Assembly (NCBI RefSeq): GCF_000956595.1
Contig: NZ_JYOO01000014.1
Location: forward strand, 61,551 to 125,550
From: Priestia aryabhattai B8W22
Lineage (GTDB): Bacteria > Bacillota > Bacilli > Bacillales > Bacillaceae_H
Length of the DNA: 64,000 nucleotides
Direction of reading: 5' to 3'
Shown: in pieces, positions 43,015 to 51,967 of the stretch
How positions within the stretch are numbered: position 1 is the first letter of the stretch
How the letters are laid out: each line of letters begins with the position of its first letter
Position numbers and translations under genes: made by a program
Notes under the pieces: generated by a model
Databases searched by the model: none
Told to the model about the DNA's origin: nothing
The model's input: the letters and a program-made list of their open reading frames with translations, nothing else

Positions 43015-43625
43015 GATTCAAGGCCGATTAAAAAGGCCTCTTTTTTAATCCATTCTATCACTTGGTCGAGCCCTTTATCTTCTTTTAAATTGGTGAAAAC
43101 AAAAGGCTTGTGCCCTCTCGCTTGAATTGTATCTTTTTTCATTACTTCTAAACTGGCTCCTACATACGGGGCTAAATCTGTTTTGTTGATAATGAATAAA
43201 TCAGATTTAATCATTCCTTGACCGCCTTTACGCGGGATTTTTTCCCCTTGTGCTACGTCAATGATATAAATCGAAAAATCAACGAGCTCTGGGCTAAACG
43301 TTGCGGCTAAATTATCTCCTCCGCTTTCTACAAAAATAAGTTCAACATCGGGGTGACGTTCCACTAACTCATCGATCGCAGCAAAGTTCATAGACGCATC
43401 TTCTCGAATAGCCGTATGAGGACATCCTCCTGTTTCTACTCCTACGATACGATTTTCCGGTAAAATACTGTTTTTTACTAGAAACTGTGCATCTTCTTTT
43501 GTATAAATATCGTTTGTAACGACTGCCATACTGAGCTGTCCTTCTAGTGCACGCGTTAATCGTTCTACTAACATTGTTTTCCCTGCACCAACAGGTCCAC
43601 CAATTCCAATTTTAATTGCATTCAT
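43011..43625 (-). CDS. ureG: Urease accessory GTPase UreG
   Basis: 204 residues. P-loop GGPVGAGKT (about residues 9-17), the [13 protein letters not shown] nickel-binding CPH motif, [15 protein letters not shown] and the NKTDLAP guanine-specificity motif. UreG uses GTP to drive nickel delivery to the urease active site. It lies between ureF (39 bp gap) and ureD (4 bp overlap). There is no His-rich N-terminal extension. Confidence 0.96.
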   Translation of the reverse strand: MNAIKIGIGGPVGAGKTMLVERLTRALEGQLSMAVVTNDIYTKEDAQFLVKNSILPENRIVGVETGGCPHTAIREDASMNFAAIDELVERHPDVELIFVESGGDNLAATFSPELVDFSIYIIDVAQGEKIPRKGGQGMIKSDLFIINKTDLAPYVGASLEVMKKDTIQARGHKPFVFTNLKEDKGLDQVIEWIKKEAFLIGLES

Positions 43626-43664
43626 TTTTTACGCCTTCATCGTTAGAAGGCCTTCCCCCCTTTT

Positions 43665-44351
43665 TTATGACATGAACAATCGGACATGCAATTGTTCATG
43701 CTGCATTTGAGCAATTTCTAACCCCGGTGTCACGGCACCAAATTCCTCTTGATCTGCTTGCAAAATATGCTGAAGCGCGTGCTGCAGCAGCGGCTGAAAA
43801 AGAACGAGCGTTTTTTGCCCATCCGTTTGGCCGATTGGTATGCCGCGGACTGCATTCTGAATTAAAGAAGAGATGCTAGCGTATAAGTGACTTAAAATTG
43901 CTTCTTCTTTCGTAATGTTTAACTGCAGGCTGGCTAATGCAAATACAACAGCAGGATGTCCGTACGCCTTCTTTGCTTTTACTTCACTCATATATTTTTC
44001 TAAATAAGAGCCTTGAAATAACTCTAAGCAAAGCTTTAACATGCGCTGGCCCACCCGTCTTGTCCCTTCTCTTGTTTCTTTTGACAAAGCAAGAGCGTAT
44101 AGTTCATGATCAATTCTCATAATTTCGTTAAACTGGTCATGAGCAGCATACTCATAAGCCAGCCTGCATGCTAAGCCGTCCGTATACGTCAGCTGAACAT
44201 CAAGGTATGTACGAAGCGCTTCTTGAAAGGTCTCTGTGTTGTAAATTTGATTTCGCTGAATATACGTTTCAAAACCAAACGAATGCGAAAATGCACCCGA
44301 TGGGAAATTTGAATCACATAGCTGAATCAGCGAAAGCAATGAATTAGTCAT
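43665..44351 (-). CDS. ureF: Urease accessory protein UreF
   Basis: 228 residues, all-helical. [22 protein letters not shown] at the N-terminus and RVGQRMLKL are UreF hallmarks; HPAVVFALA and [14 protein letters not shown] follow. UreF acts with UreD as activator and gatekeeper of the UreG GTPase. It overlaps ureE by 8 bp. Confidence 0.95.
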   Translation of the reverse strand: MTNSLLSLIQLCDSNFPSGAFSHSFGFETYIQRNQIYNTETFQEALRTYLDVQLTYTDGLACRLAYEYAAHDQFNEIMRIDHELYALALSKETREGTRRVGQRMLKLCLELFQGSYLEKYMSEVKAKKAYGHPAVVFALASLQLNITKEEAILSHLYASISSLIQNAVRGIPIGQTDGQKTLVLFQPLLQHALQHILQADQEEFGAVTPGLEIAQMQHEQLHVRLFMS

Positions 44352-44790
44352 GACTATGTCCGATATGCTTAAAAGCTTGTTTTACTTTTCTTTTTTCGCG
44401 CTTATAGGGAATATCGAGTTGCTGAAGCAATTCTTCGACTAAATAATCGTACTGTACGAGCATGTCTCCACCTTCAAACTGTGCTGGCAAATGTCGGTTG
44501 CCAAGCTGATGAGCAATTTCTCCCATTTGCTGAATATCAATCGGCTGAATGGTTAAAATATCGTCTGCTACCACCTGAACAACAATCATATTGCTTTCAT
44601 CCATAAACAGCACGTCGCCATCAGTGAGCTCGCGATTTTCTTTCAGGCGAATTCCTAGTTCCTTACCGTGATCTGTTACAACGCGCTGAACGCGTTTTAC
44701 TAAGCGGTCACTTTCGATATATACCTTTTCTATATGCGGAGCCCGTTTTTCTAATGTTGCTATATTTCCGATAATTTTTTCGATTACCAT
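44344..44790 (-). CDS. ureE: Urease accessory protein UreE (nickel chaperone)
   Basis: 148 residues from the ATG after GAGGTG; the longer frame begins inside ureC. N-terminal peptide-binding domain ([24 protein letters not shown]) and C-terminal nickel-binding domain ([29 protein letters not shown]). The C-terminal tail is short with a single HIGHSHD end, not the long poly-His of some UreE proteins. It donates nickel to UreG. Confidence 0.94.
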   Translation of the reverse strand: MVIEKIIGNIATLEKRAPHIEKVYIESDRLVKRVQRVVTDHGKELGIRLKENRELTDGDVLFMDESNMIVVQVVADDILTIQPIDIQQMGEIAHQLGNRHLPAQFEGGDMLVQYDYLVEELLQQLDIPYKREKRKVKQAFKHIGHSHD

Positions 44791-44800
44791 TTTTTTCACC

Positions 44801-46510
44801 TCAAAATAAAAAGTATCGCTGCGCCATAGGCACAACTTCTGCTGCTTCACATGTAATCATTTGTCCATCTACTTTTACTTCGTACGTTTGGGGATCAACT
44901 TCAATTTTAGGCATTTCCCCATTTAACTTCATATCTGTTTTTTTTAATTGACGAATATTTTTAACCGGTTTAAGCAGCTTTTGTAACCCAAGTTTCTCGC
45001 CCACTTTGTTCTCGTACGCTGCTTTTGACACAAACGTAAAAGAAGTTTTAGCTCTTGCTTTTCCATAAGAAGCAAACATCGGACGGTATAAAACCGGCTG
45101 CGGGGTTGGAATTGAAGCGTTAGGGTCTCCCATTAAGCTGTGAGCAATTAAACCACCTTTTACAATCAAGTCAGGCTTTATTCCAAAAAACGCTGGCTCC
45201 CATAGGACTAAGTCAGCTATTTTCCCTGTTTCTACCGATCCTACGTATTCGGAAATTCCATGAGCGATAGCTGGATTAATCGTATATTTAGCTACATAGC
45301 GTTTGACACGTGCGTTATCGCCTACTTCGCTGTCACCATCAAGTTTTCCTCGCTGCTTTTTCATCTTATCAGCTGTTTGCCACGTTCGTGTAATCACTTC
45401 TCCTACACGTCCCATTGCTTGAGAATCTGAAGAAATCATACTGAATACCCCTAAATCATGTAAAATATCTTCAGCTGCAATCGTTTCTTTGCGAATACGG
45501 GAATCAGCAAAAGCGATGTCTTCTGGTACAGCGGGATCAAGATGATGACAGACCATGAGCATATCTAAATGTTCTTCAAGCGTGTTGACCGTATAGGGTC
45601 TTGTTGGATTAGTTGATGATGGAAGTACGTTTGGAAAGCTTGCCATTTCCATAATATCAGGTGCATGTCCGCCTCCAGCCCCTTCAGTATGATAGGTATG
45701 AATGACGCGATCACCAATTGCTGCAATCGTATCTTCAACAAAACCGCCTTCATTTAAAGTATCTGTGTGAATCGCAATTTGAACATCGTACTCATCTGCT
45801 ACCTGCAGGCTTGTGTCGATGGCAGATGCCGTGGTTCCCCAGTCTTCATGAAGCTTTAGTCCAATCGCTCCTGCTTCAATTTGTTCGATTAAAGGCTCTT
45901 TGGCACTTGCATTTCCTTTTCCTAAAAAGCCAATATTCATTGGAAATGCTTCGGCAGCTTCAAGCATTCGTTCAATATGCCACGCCCCGGGTGTACAAGT
46001 AGTAGCTTTTGTTCCTGTAGCGGGTCCGGTTCCTCCTCCGATCATTGTGGTCACGCCAGAGGCAAGAGCGGTTTCAATTTGCTGCGGACAAATGAAATGA
46101 ATATGCGCATCAATACCGCCGGCGGTTACAATTTTCCCTTCAGCTGCAATTACTTCCGTACTCGCACCAATGACGATGTCTACTTCATCCATCAACAGGG
46201 GATTACCCGCTTTTCCAATAGTTTGAATGAGTCCATCTTTTATTCCAATATCTGCTTTATATATGCCTCTATAATCAACGATAATAGCATTTGTCAACAC
46301 TAAGTCCGCTGCTTCACTTCGCGTTGCAAGAGGATGCTGTCCCATTCCGTCACGAATCACTTTTCCTCCGCCAAACTTTACTTCATCTCCGTAGGTTGTG
46401 AAATCTTTTTCAATTTCAATAAATAGCTCTGTGTCTGCTAAACGAACAGCATCTCCAACCGTTGGTCCAAACATATCTGCATACTGACGTCGCGACATTT
46501 GAAAACTCAT
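44801..46510 (-). CDS. ureC: Urease alpha subunit UreC
   Basis: 569 residues, the normal length. Nickel ligands and catalytic residues are visible: His136 and His138 in DAHIHF, the carbamylated Lys219 in [16 protein letters not shown], and the flap His in [22 protein letters not shown]. It hydrolyses urea to ammonia and carbamate. The start is the ATG (MSFQMS) one base after the ureB stop; an ATG three codons earlier directly abuts AAGGAAG. A complete operon surrounds it. Confidence 0.97.
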   Translation of the reverse strand: MSFQMSRRQYADMFGPTVGDAVRLADTELFIEIEKDFTTYGDEVKFGGGKVIRDGMGQHPLATRSEAADLVLTNAIIVDYRGIYKADIGIKDGLIQTIGKAGNPLLMDEVDIVIGASTEVIAAEGKIVTAGGIDAHIHFICPQQIETALASGVTTMIGGGTGPATGTKATTCTPGAWHIERMLEAAEAFPMNIGFLGKGNASAKEPLIEQIEAGAIGLKLHEDWGTTASAIDTSLQVADEYDVQIAIHTDTLNEGGFVEDTIAAIGDRVIHTYHTEGAGGGHAPDIMEMASFPNVLPSSTNPTRPYTVNTLEEHLDMLMVCHHLDPAVPEDIAFADSRIRKETIAAEDILHDLGVFSMISSDSQAMGRVGEVITRTWQTADKMKKQRGKLDGDSEVGDNARVKRYVAKYTINPAIAHGISEYVGSVETGKIADLVLWEPAFFGIKPDLIVKGGLIAHSLMGDPNASIPTPQPVLYRPMFASYGKARAKTSFTFVSKAAYENKVGEKLGLQKLLKPVKNIRQLKKTDMKLNGEMPKIEVDPQTYEVKVDGQMITCEAAEVVPMAQRYFLF

Positions 46511-46511
46511 C

Positions 46512-46838
46512 TTATACATCTTCCTTTCTATCAGAAAGCGATTTGTTTGTTTTATTGTTCAGGCCATAAATTTCTTTTGTTCCGGAGAAAGCAACCAGCT
46601 CTACTTCTTTTGCATCACCCGGCTCGAAGCGAACGGCTGTACCAGCCGGAATATTTAAATGATAGCCAAGCGCAGCTTCGCGGGGGAATTCGAGTGCCGC
46701 ATTCACTTCAAAAAAATGAAAGTGGGACCCTACTTGAACAGGGCGGTCTCCTCTATTGATTACAGTCACGCTAATCGATTTTTTTCTGTTATTACATGTG
46801 ATCGGTTCTTTTTTTAAGACGTATTCCCCTGGAATCAT
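46512..46838 (-). CDS. ureB: Urease beta subunit UreB
   Basis: 108 residues. IPGEYVLK at the start, [20 protein letters not shown] and [22 protein letters not shown] are classic UreB. It is a separate small subunit as in other bacilli. It lies 14 bp after ureA and one base before ureC. Confidence 0.97.
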   Translation of the reverse strand: MIPGEYVLKKEPITCNNRKKSISVTVINRGDRPVQVGSHFHFFEVNAALEFPREAALGYHLNIPAGTAVRFEPGDAKEVELVAFSGTKEIYGLNNKTNKSLSDRKEDV

Positions 46839-46852
46839 ATCTTTCCCTCCTC

Positions 46853-47155
46853 TTAACGAATTGGATCATGAACAGTGACGAGCTTGGTTCCGTCTGGAAA
46901 GGTCGCTTCCACTTGAATATCATGAATCATTTCCGGAACACCTTCCATTACATCTTCTCGTTTTAAAATCTTGGTGCCTTCTCGCATTAGCTGTGCTACC
47001 GTCTTGCCATCACGGGCTCCTTCCATAATTTCATATGTAATAATAGCTACTGCTTCAGGATAATTAAGCTTTAATCCTCTTGTTTGACGGCGTCTTGCCA
47101 AGTCGGCAGCTACGACAATCATTAATTTTTCTTGTTCTCGCGGCGTAAGTTTCAA
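46853..47155 (-). CDS. ureA: Urease gamma subunit UreA
   Basis: 100 residues: [45 protein letters not shown] and [16 protein letters not shown] are diagnostic. The start codon is TTG; no ATG is available, and AAAGGAAG lies about 8 bp upstream. It is the first gene of ureABCEFGD. A perfect TnrA/GlnR box is centred 53 bp before the start. Confidence 0.96.
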   Translation of the reverse strand: MKLTPREQEKLMIVVAADLARRRQTRGLKLNYPEAVAIITYEIMEGARDGKTVAQLMREGTKILKREDVMEGVPEMIHDIQVEATFPDGTKLVTVHDPIR

Positions 47156-47199
47156 TGGAAGCTTCCTTTCTCCTAATCTATTTTCTAGTTCACATCAAA

Positions 47200-47216
47200 T
47201 GTTATATTTTCTAACA
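47200..47216 (-). promoter_or_regulatory. TnrA/GlnR box upstream of ureA
   Basis: TGTTATATTTTCTAACA fits TGTNA-N7-TNACA exactly. A possible -10 TAGATT lies at 47174-47179 on the minus strand, so the box would cover the -35 region. The centre-to-start distance of 53 bp equals that of the proximal amtB box. Confidence 0.75.
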
Positions 47217-47276
47217 TAAATATAACTAATTATAATAAATTTTCTGATAAAATACAAAGAATTTATCTCTTCCGAT

Positions 47277-47310
47277 AAAAAAAGATGAGCTTTTTTGCTC
47301 ATCTTTTATA
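47277..47310 (-). terminator. Terminator of the TrpD-like gene
   Basis: Perfect stem AAAAGATGAGC / GCTCATCTTTT with a TTTTTT-type loop, just after the stop. Confidence 0.85.
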
Positions 47311-47314
47311 CTTC

Positions 47315-48355
47315 TCAAATCTCTTGTTTTTTCCATTTCTGCAGGTGTTTCCATCCTAGACCTTCAGCTAGCTGATGTTTTGCATAGTCTATTCCTTTTT
47401 CAATAGATCCTTCATAGCCAAATAGATAATAGCGCAAGCCGGCATTTAGCACTACTTGATTATAGACGTAAGTCAGTTCGGAAGAAGCTTCACCTTCTAG
47501 AATGCGCGTTACATATTCCGCTTGTTTTTCAACACTTATCTTCTTTTCAAAATGCTCTTCTTCCACGAACAGTCCGTACTCTTTTGGATTGACAATAAAC
47601 GACTCCATCTCTCCTTCTGAGATAGTAAAAACAAAGCTGCTTCTATGTACAGGTACATCTTCAGATCCTTCTATCCCTTGCACCACGTATACGTGTTTGA
47701 AAGGAAGCGAAGCAAAAATGGGCACAATTTTGTTAATGGCCGTGCGATGAAAAGCACCCATCATTAAAGAAGAAGCATTCGATAAATTTAATAATTTTTC
47801 AACCGTATTAATTAGCGTCCTGACACCAATTTCATGACGAATTTGTTTGATGCGACTAAGAGGATAAGAGATTGTTTCGGCATTGACAAAACCAATTTTT
47901 AACGTTTCAAACACATGACCGATGTTTTCAATCGTTTGAGCTTGAGGAATCTGTAACGAATGAAGTACGTCTTCAATCGTTGTTCCAAACTTTGGAGGAA
48001 GAGCTTCTGTACAGTGTAAAAAAGCAGGCACACCTCTTTCCGCTAATAAAATCGATACAGGAATGGTCGCAAAAAATGAATTTCTCCCTGCATAGGGACT
48101 TGCAAAATCAATTGATTTATCTTTTAACGGCTGAGACAGCGGTATTTCTTTTGTTTTTTCACGAAAAGCATGAACGAACCCTAACAGTTCATCTGCATTT
48201 TCAGTTTTAATGCGTTCGGCGATAAAAAAAGCAGCGATCTGAGCATCCGTAGCTTGCCCAGAAGCAATTAAGCGAGCCGCTTCTTTTGCTTGTTCATACG
48301 TTAAGTCAGTTGATCCTCTTTTTCCCCGCGCTATTTCTTTGATAAATTGCTGCAT
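47315..48355 (-). CDS. TrpD/YbiB-like phosphoribosyltransferase-fold protein, degenerate active site
   Basis: 346 residues from the ATG (MQQFIKE) 8 nt after AAAGGAAG. The N-terminal helical domain (LTYEQAKEAARLIASGQATDAQIAAFFIAERIKTENADELLGF) is typical of anthranilate phosphoribosyltransferases and nucleoside phosphorylases of family 3. Where TrpD has the PRPP loop GTGGD and KHG, this protein reads DFASPYAGRNSFF and FLHCTE, so PRPP chemistry is doubtful. YbiB/TrpD2-like proteins bind nucleic acid instead; that could apply here. It is a single gene next to the urease operon. Confidence 0.7.
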   Translation of the reverse strand: MQQFIKEIARGKRGSTDLTYEQAKEAARLIASGQATDAQIAAFFIAERIKTENADELLGFVHAFREKTKEIPLSQPLKDKSIDFASPYAGRNSFFATIPVSILLAERGVPAFLHCTEALPPKFGTTIEDVLHSLQIPQAQTIENIGHVFETLKIGFVNAETISYPLSRIKQIRHEIGVRTLINTVEKLLNLSNASSLMMGAFHRTAINKIVPIFASLPFKHVYVVQGIEGSEDVPVHRSSFVFTISEGEMESFIVNPKEYGLFVEEEHFEKKISVEKQAEYVTRILEGEASSELTYVYNQVVLNAGLRYYLFGYEGSIEKGIDYAKHQLAEGLGWKHLQKWKKQEI

Positions 48356-48549
48356 ATCGTACACTTCCTTTTTAACTGAATATTTGTACATTGTATCACA
48401 TATTTTCTTTGTTCCTTAGATTATCTTCTATCAGGTACGCAAACTGCTAAAAAATATGAAATTAAAGGAAAAGTACTAGTTCTTTTATAACCTAATATAG
48501 TATAATCTATCTGCTATACTATTATTTGGATATTTGGGGGACTTTACAA

Positions 48550-49692
48550 ATGAAAAAAGAGAAGCTACTTGTACCATTTATAGCAGCATCGGTTTTAGTA
48601 GGAGCATCAGTGACAACGCCTGTTTTTAGTCACTCTGCTTATGCTGCTTCTTCTGTCAGCATTTATCAAAAAGACGTTAATTCGCTAGCAGATTATTACG
48701 CACCATTTTATAAAACAGTGGAAAAAAAGCTAAAAGAAATTGAAGGAATAAAAGATGACGAAAAAGCGTTAGCGGCATATGATCAGCTTGCGGATCAAAT
48801 TGACCAGTTTCTAACAAAGACTGATAAAAATTACGCGATGAATCACCTTAATTCAGAAGCTGATCAGCTTCAAGGGTATTTATATGACAGCTTAATTGCT
48901 CTTTACAATTACATTGTGGATCTTGAAGACTATGCGTATGGAGATGTAAGTGACGCGGAATTTAATAAGATCTCTGCAAATTTTGAAAAAGAAATCAACG
49001 CATACAATACGCAATTTCAGCAAAAAGCGAAGAGCTATAAAACAAAGCGAAAAGTAGCGTTTAACGCAAATATGAGTTATTTGCTTGATGAAGATATTCA
49101 ACCTTCACCAACAGCTCCATCTACACCGGCTGATAGCAATGGCACCTACACGGTGAAAAAAGGAGACACGCTGACAGCAGTCGCTAAAAAGTACGGCATG
49201 ACGGTAGCTGAATTAAAAAAATTAAACAATTTAAAAACAGATGCGCTAAAAATCGGACAAGTGCTGAAAGTGAAAAGTGCAAGCGCACCGTCTCCTTCTC
49301 CAGCGCCTCAAACTTCTGTTAGTGCAAAACAGCAGCAAATTGTATCGTATGCCAAAACACTGATTGGAAAGCCATATAAATATGGAGGCACGACACCAAA
49401 AGGTTTTGATGTATCAGGGTACACACAGTATGTATATAAAAACGCGGGTTCAAATATTTCTATCCCTCGTACAGTAGCAGATCAGTATAAAAGCGGCACG
49501 GACGTAAAGCAAAACAGCCTGCAGGCTGGAGATTTAGTTTTCTTTAAAAACGGCAAATCCGTTTCAGTTGTAGGAATTTACCTAGATAAACAAGAATTCA
49601 TTTATGTCAGCAGCAAAGGCGTTAAAACGCAATCACTTTCAACAGCGTACTGGAAAAACAGCTATGCGGGAGCAAAGCGTATTATAAAGTAA
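48550..49692 (+). CDS. Secreted LysM protein with a catalytically dead NlpC/P60 domain
   Basis: 380 residues from the ATG after GGGGGAC. Signal peptide 1-33 (ends AYA|AS), a helical segment (about 36-180), a proline linker, one LysM domain (about 199-243, YTVKKGDTLTAVAKKYG), a second linker, and an NlpC/P60-type domain (about 260-380). That domain keeps the fold landmarks (YAKTLIGKPYKYGGTTPKGFD, LQAGDLVFF, VVGIYL), but the catalytic Cys of FDCSG is Val288, the His before VGIYL is Val340, and FIH is FIY. It should bind peptidoglycan or a peptide without cutting it. Confidence 0.82.
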   Translation: MKKEKLLVPFIAASVLVGASVTTPVFSHSAYAASSVSIYQKDVNSLADYYAPFYKTVEKKLKEIEGIKDDEKALAAYDQLADQIDQFLTKTDKNYAMNHLNSEADQLQGYLYDSLIALYNYIVDLEDYAYGDVSDAEFNKISANFEKEINAYNTQFQQKAKSYKTKRKVAFNANMSYLLDEDIQPSPTAPSTPADSNGTYTVKKGDTLTAVAKKYGMTVAELKKLNNLKTDALKIGQVLKVKSASAPSPSPAPQTSVSAKQQQIVSYAKTLIGKPYKYGGTTPKGFDVSGYTQYVYKNAGSNISIPRTVADQYKSGTDVKQNSLQAGDLVFFKNGKSVSVVGIYLDKQEFIYVSSKGVKTQSLSTAYWKNSYAGAKRIIK

Positions 49693-49725
49693 AAAGAGGT
49701 GCCATAAGGCACCTCTTTTGCTTTA
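49692..49725 (+). terminator. Terminator of the LysM-NlpC/P60 gene
   Basis: Stem AAAAGAGGTGC / GCACCTCTTTT, 6-nt loop; it begins at the stop codon. Confidence 0.85.
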
Positions 49726-49772
49726 CTAGCTATGTATTTCTATACTAAACTAGCAATTTTATAAAAAACTTC

Positions 49773-50810
49773 TTAGTTCATAACCGTGATTTTAACAGAT
49801 TTTCTTCCGAACTGTTGAGCATCACCTTCAGAAGGAACGAATACATCAATTCGATTACCTTTAATTGCTCCACCCGTATCGGCAGCTACAGCTTCACCAT
49901 AGCCTTCTACATAAACTTTCGAACCTAATGGAATAACGCTAGGGTCAACAGCGATTACTTTTTGATTTGGATTTGCTTTTAAATCCACTCCTGTAGCAGT
50001 TGTACCGCTACATCCAGCACAATTAGCCGTATAGGCAGTCGCTTCAACTGTCATTGACTTGCCGCTGGCTTGTTGTGACGATTCAGCAGGTTGTTGTTGT
50101 TTTTGAGCTTGTTCAGCTTGAGCTTGCTGCTGCTCTTTTTGAGCCTGTTCAGCCTGAGCTTGCTGCTGCTCTTTTTGAGCCTGTTCAGCTTGAGCTTGCT
50201 GCTGCTCTTTTTGAGCTTGTTCAGCTTGAGCTTGCTGCTGCTCTTTTTGAGCCTGTTCAGCTTGAGCTTGCTGCTGCTCTTTTTGAGCCTGTTCAGCTTG
50301 AGCTTGCTGCTGCTCTGTTTGAGCTTGTTCAGCTTGAGCTTGCTGCTGCTCTGTTTGAGTTTGTTCAGCCGGCGCTTGAGCTTGCTGAGCTTCTGGCGCA
50401 GCCTGAGCTACTGAAGGGCTCGATTGCTGAGCTTGCCCGTTTGGAGACTGAATTTTTAATTGTTCGCCAGGATAAATTAAATCTGACGTCAGTCCGTTCC
50501 ATTCTTTAATTTGATCTACCGTCACGCCATATTGCTGACTGATGGACCATAATGTGTTTCCTTGCTGAACTTTGTGTGTCATTTCTTTTATAGTAGCTAC
50601 GTTTAATTCTTGATTTGGATAAATAATATTAGATGTTAAGTTATTTGCATCTTTTAGCTCGTCTACGCTCACGCTGTGCTTTTGAGCGACTTTCCATAAC
50701 GTATCACCTTTTTCTACGTGGTACGTTCCGCTTGTAGAAGCAGAAGCTGCACCTACAAATCCCGCTGAAAGGATTGCTGTTGTTCCTAGAGTAAATATAA
50801 ATTTTTTCAT
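49773..50810 (-). CDS. Secreted LysM-LysM-3D cell wall protein with a Gln/Ala repeat (YocH-like)
   Basis: 345 residues. Signal peptide 1-25 (ASA), LysM at about 29-72 and 78-121, then a low-complexity linker (about 125-250) with seven copies of the 12-residue unit EQQQAQAEQAQK/T, and a C-terminal 3D domain (about 252-345) with the conserved aspartates in IAVDPSVIPLGSKVYVEGYG and AADTGGAIKGNRIDVF. The 3D domain has a double-psi barrel like lytic transglycosylases. B. subtilis YocH has the same plan and is in the WalRK regulon; a box-like pair of half-sites lies upstream. The start follows AAGGAGG. Confidence 0.88.
   Translation of the reverse strand: MKKFIFTLGTTAILSAGFVGAASASTSGTYHVEKGDTLWKVAQKHSVSVDELKDANNLTSNIIYPNQELNVATIKEMTHKVQQGNTLWSISQQYGVTVDQIKEWNGLTSDLIYPGEQLKIQSPNGQAQQSSPSVAQAAPEAQQAQAPAEQTQTEQQQAQAEQAQTEQQQAQAEQAQKEQQQAQAEQAQKEQQQAQAEQAQKEQQQAQAEQAQKEQQQAQAEQAQKEQQQAQAEQAQKQQQPAESSQQASGKSMTVEATAYTANCAGCSGTTATGVDLKANPNQKVIAVDPSVIPLGSKVYVEGYGEAVAADTGGAIKGNRIDVFVPSEGDAQQFGRKSVKITVMN
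50101..50366 (-). repeat. Seven tandem 36-bp repeats inside the LysM-3D gene
   Basis: In-frame minisatellite coding for EQQQAQAEQAQ(K/T). Copies differ at only a few positions (for example CTTTTT/CTGTTT), so copy number is probably unstable. Its strand bias produces long spurious frames on the plus strand. Confidence 0.88.
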
Positions 50811-50891
50811 TACGAATACCTCCTTATTTACTCAATGATTGAATGATATCATCCTCACATTTCACAGCCGTTACAGAGCCATGCTACTTTT

Positions 50892-50907
50892 ATTACAAAA
50901 CTTAACA
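50892..50907 (-). promoter_or_regulatory. WalR-box-like pair of half-sites
   Basis: On the minus strand TGTTAA and TGTAAT separated by 4 bp; the WalR consensus has two TGTWAH half-sites 5 bp apart. It lies upstream of a YocH-like gene, a known type of WalR target, but the spacing is one base short. Confidence 0.35.
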
Positions 50908-51082
50908 AAACAGAACGTTTAATCGTAATATTTCTGATAATTTGGGTATATGATGAAACGTTTCTACTTTTTACTGCTTTTTATTGTTCCTTTTCCTAAA
51001 ATAGCCCAATTTTTTTATCATTGCTGGCTGTTCTCATCTTTTTTTATTGACTATTTAACGGGTGAATTAAGCTTTTCCATAA

Positions 51083-51120
51083 CAAAAAAACACTCACCAC
51101 ATGGGCAAGTGTTTTTATTC
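51083..51120 (-). terminator. Terminator of the nitroreductase gene
   Basis: Stem AAAACACTTGCC / GGTGAGTGTTTT (wobble and one mismatch) followed by TTTTTTT on the minus strand. Confidence 0.75.
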
Positions 51121-51125
51121 CTTTT

Positions 51126-51875
51126 TTATTTCTTATTAAATCCTTGCTTTTCTACAAACTCTTTCATATACATACGTTTAGGATTTGAAAGCATGTCAGC
51201 CATTTGACCAGTCCATGTGTCTTGGCGTTTGCCATTTGTTCGTTCGTTGTAGTAAGCAGAAATTTCTTCGTTATACGTCGTTAATTCTTGTTTCGTCTGC
51301 TCATCGTTCGGCTCATATGTTTCTTCATGATACACATGTTTGAATGGTAAGCGCGGCTTTTTATCCGTAATACCCGCTGGATGTCCAACGGTTAGACCAA
51401 ATAACGGGATTACATGATGAGGCAGTTTTAACAATTTGCTTACTTCTTCTAATTCATTACGCAAACCGCCGATGTAGCAAGCTCCAAGTCCCATTGATTC
51501 AGCGGCAAGCGTTGCATTTTGCGCAGCAAGGGCAACGTCAATAATAGCTACCATAAATTGCTCTGTGCTTTCGAGCGCCGTCGATAAATCTTTTTTCTCC
51601 ATTTCCGCAATGACATCATGGCGATGAAAGTCAGCGCAAAATACAAAGAAGTGTCCATTTGTTTCTACATAAGGCTGATTTCCTGCTAATTGAGCAAGCT
51701 TTTGCTTCGTTTCTTTATCTTTTACTCCAATAATGGAGTACGCTTGAATATAGCTTGATGTGGAAGCTGCCTGTGCACTTTCTACAATCGTTTGAATTTG
51801 CTCTTCCGACAATGGTTTGTCTTCATATTTGCGAATAGAACGATGATTTAAAATCGTTTCAATAACTGAGTTCAT
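51126..51875 (-). CDS. nfrA: NADPH-dependent nitro/flavin reductase (NfrA-like)
   Basis: 249 residues, the length of NfsA/NfrA1. NHRSIRKYEDKPL at the N-terminus binds FMN phosphate, followed by AQAASTSSYIQAYSIIGV, AAESMGLGACYIGGLRN and LFGLTVGHPA; the C-terminal RERTNGKRQDTW-like segment (YYNERTNGKRQDTWTGQM) is typical of the NfrA subgroup that uses NADPH. It reduces nitro compounds and quinones or FMN. AAAAGGAG precedes the ATG. It is a single gene; no MhqR-like palindrome lies upstream. Confidence 0.88.
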   Translation of the reverse strand: MNSVIETILNHRSIRKYEDKPLSEEQIQTIVESAQAASTSSYIQAYSIIGVKDKETKQKLAQLAGNQPYVETNGHFFVFCADFHRHDVIAEMEKKDLSTALESTEQFMVAIIDVALAAQNATLAAESMGLGACYIGGLRNELEEVSKLLKLPHHVIPLFGLTVGHPAGITDKKPRLPFKHVYHEETYEPNDEQTKQELTTYNEEISAYYNERTNGKRQDTWTGQMADMLSNPKRMYMKEFVEKQGFNKK

Positions 51876-51967
51876 ATTATAATCTCCTTTTACTTCATTT
51901 AACCTTCTACAGATGTTATCTCTACAGTTAGTTTATCGAATGTAAAAAGAAATAACCAATGTTCTGC

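Noticed and set aside
50101..50366. 36-bp repeats as a CRISPR array
   Set aside because: The unit length is CRISPR-like, but there are no spacers, and the repeats are in frame within a secreted protein.
50054..50509. Long plus-strand frames rich in Leu/Ala/Glu or Leu/Ser across the LysM-3D gene
   Set aside because: They are mirror images of the 36-bp minisatellite on the coding strand; the minus-strand protein has a signal peptide, LysM and 3D domains and a good ribosome binding site.
50950..51207. 85-residue plus-strand frame starting MMKRFYFLLL
   Set aside because: It runs through a terminator and into the 3' end of the nitroreductase on the other strand, and its composition reflects a T-rich gap.
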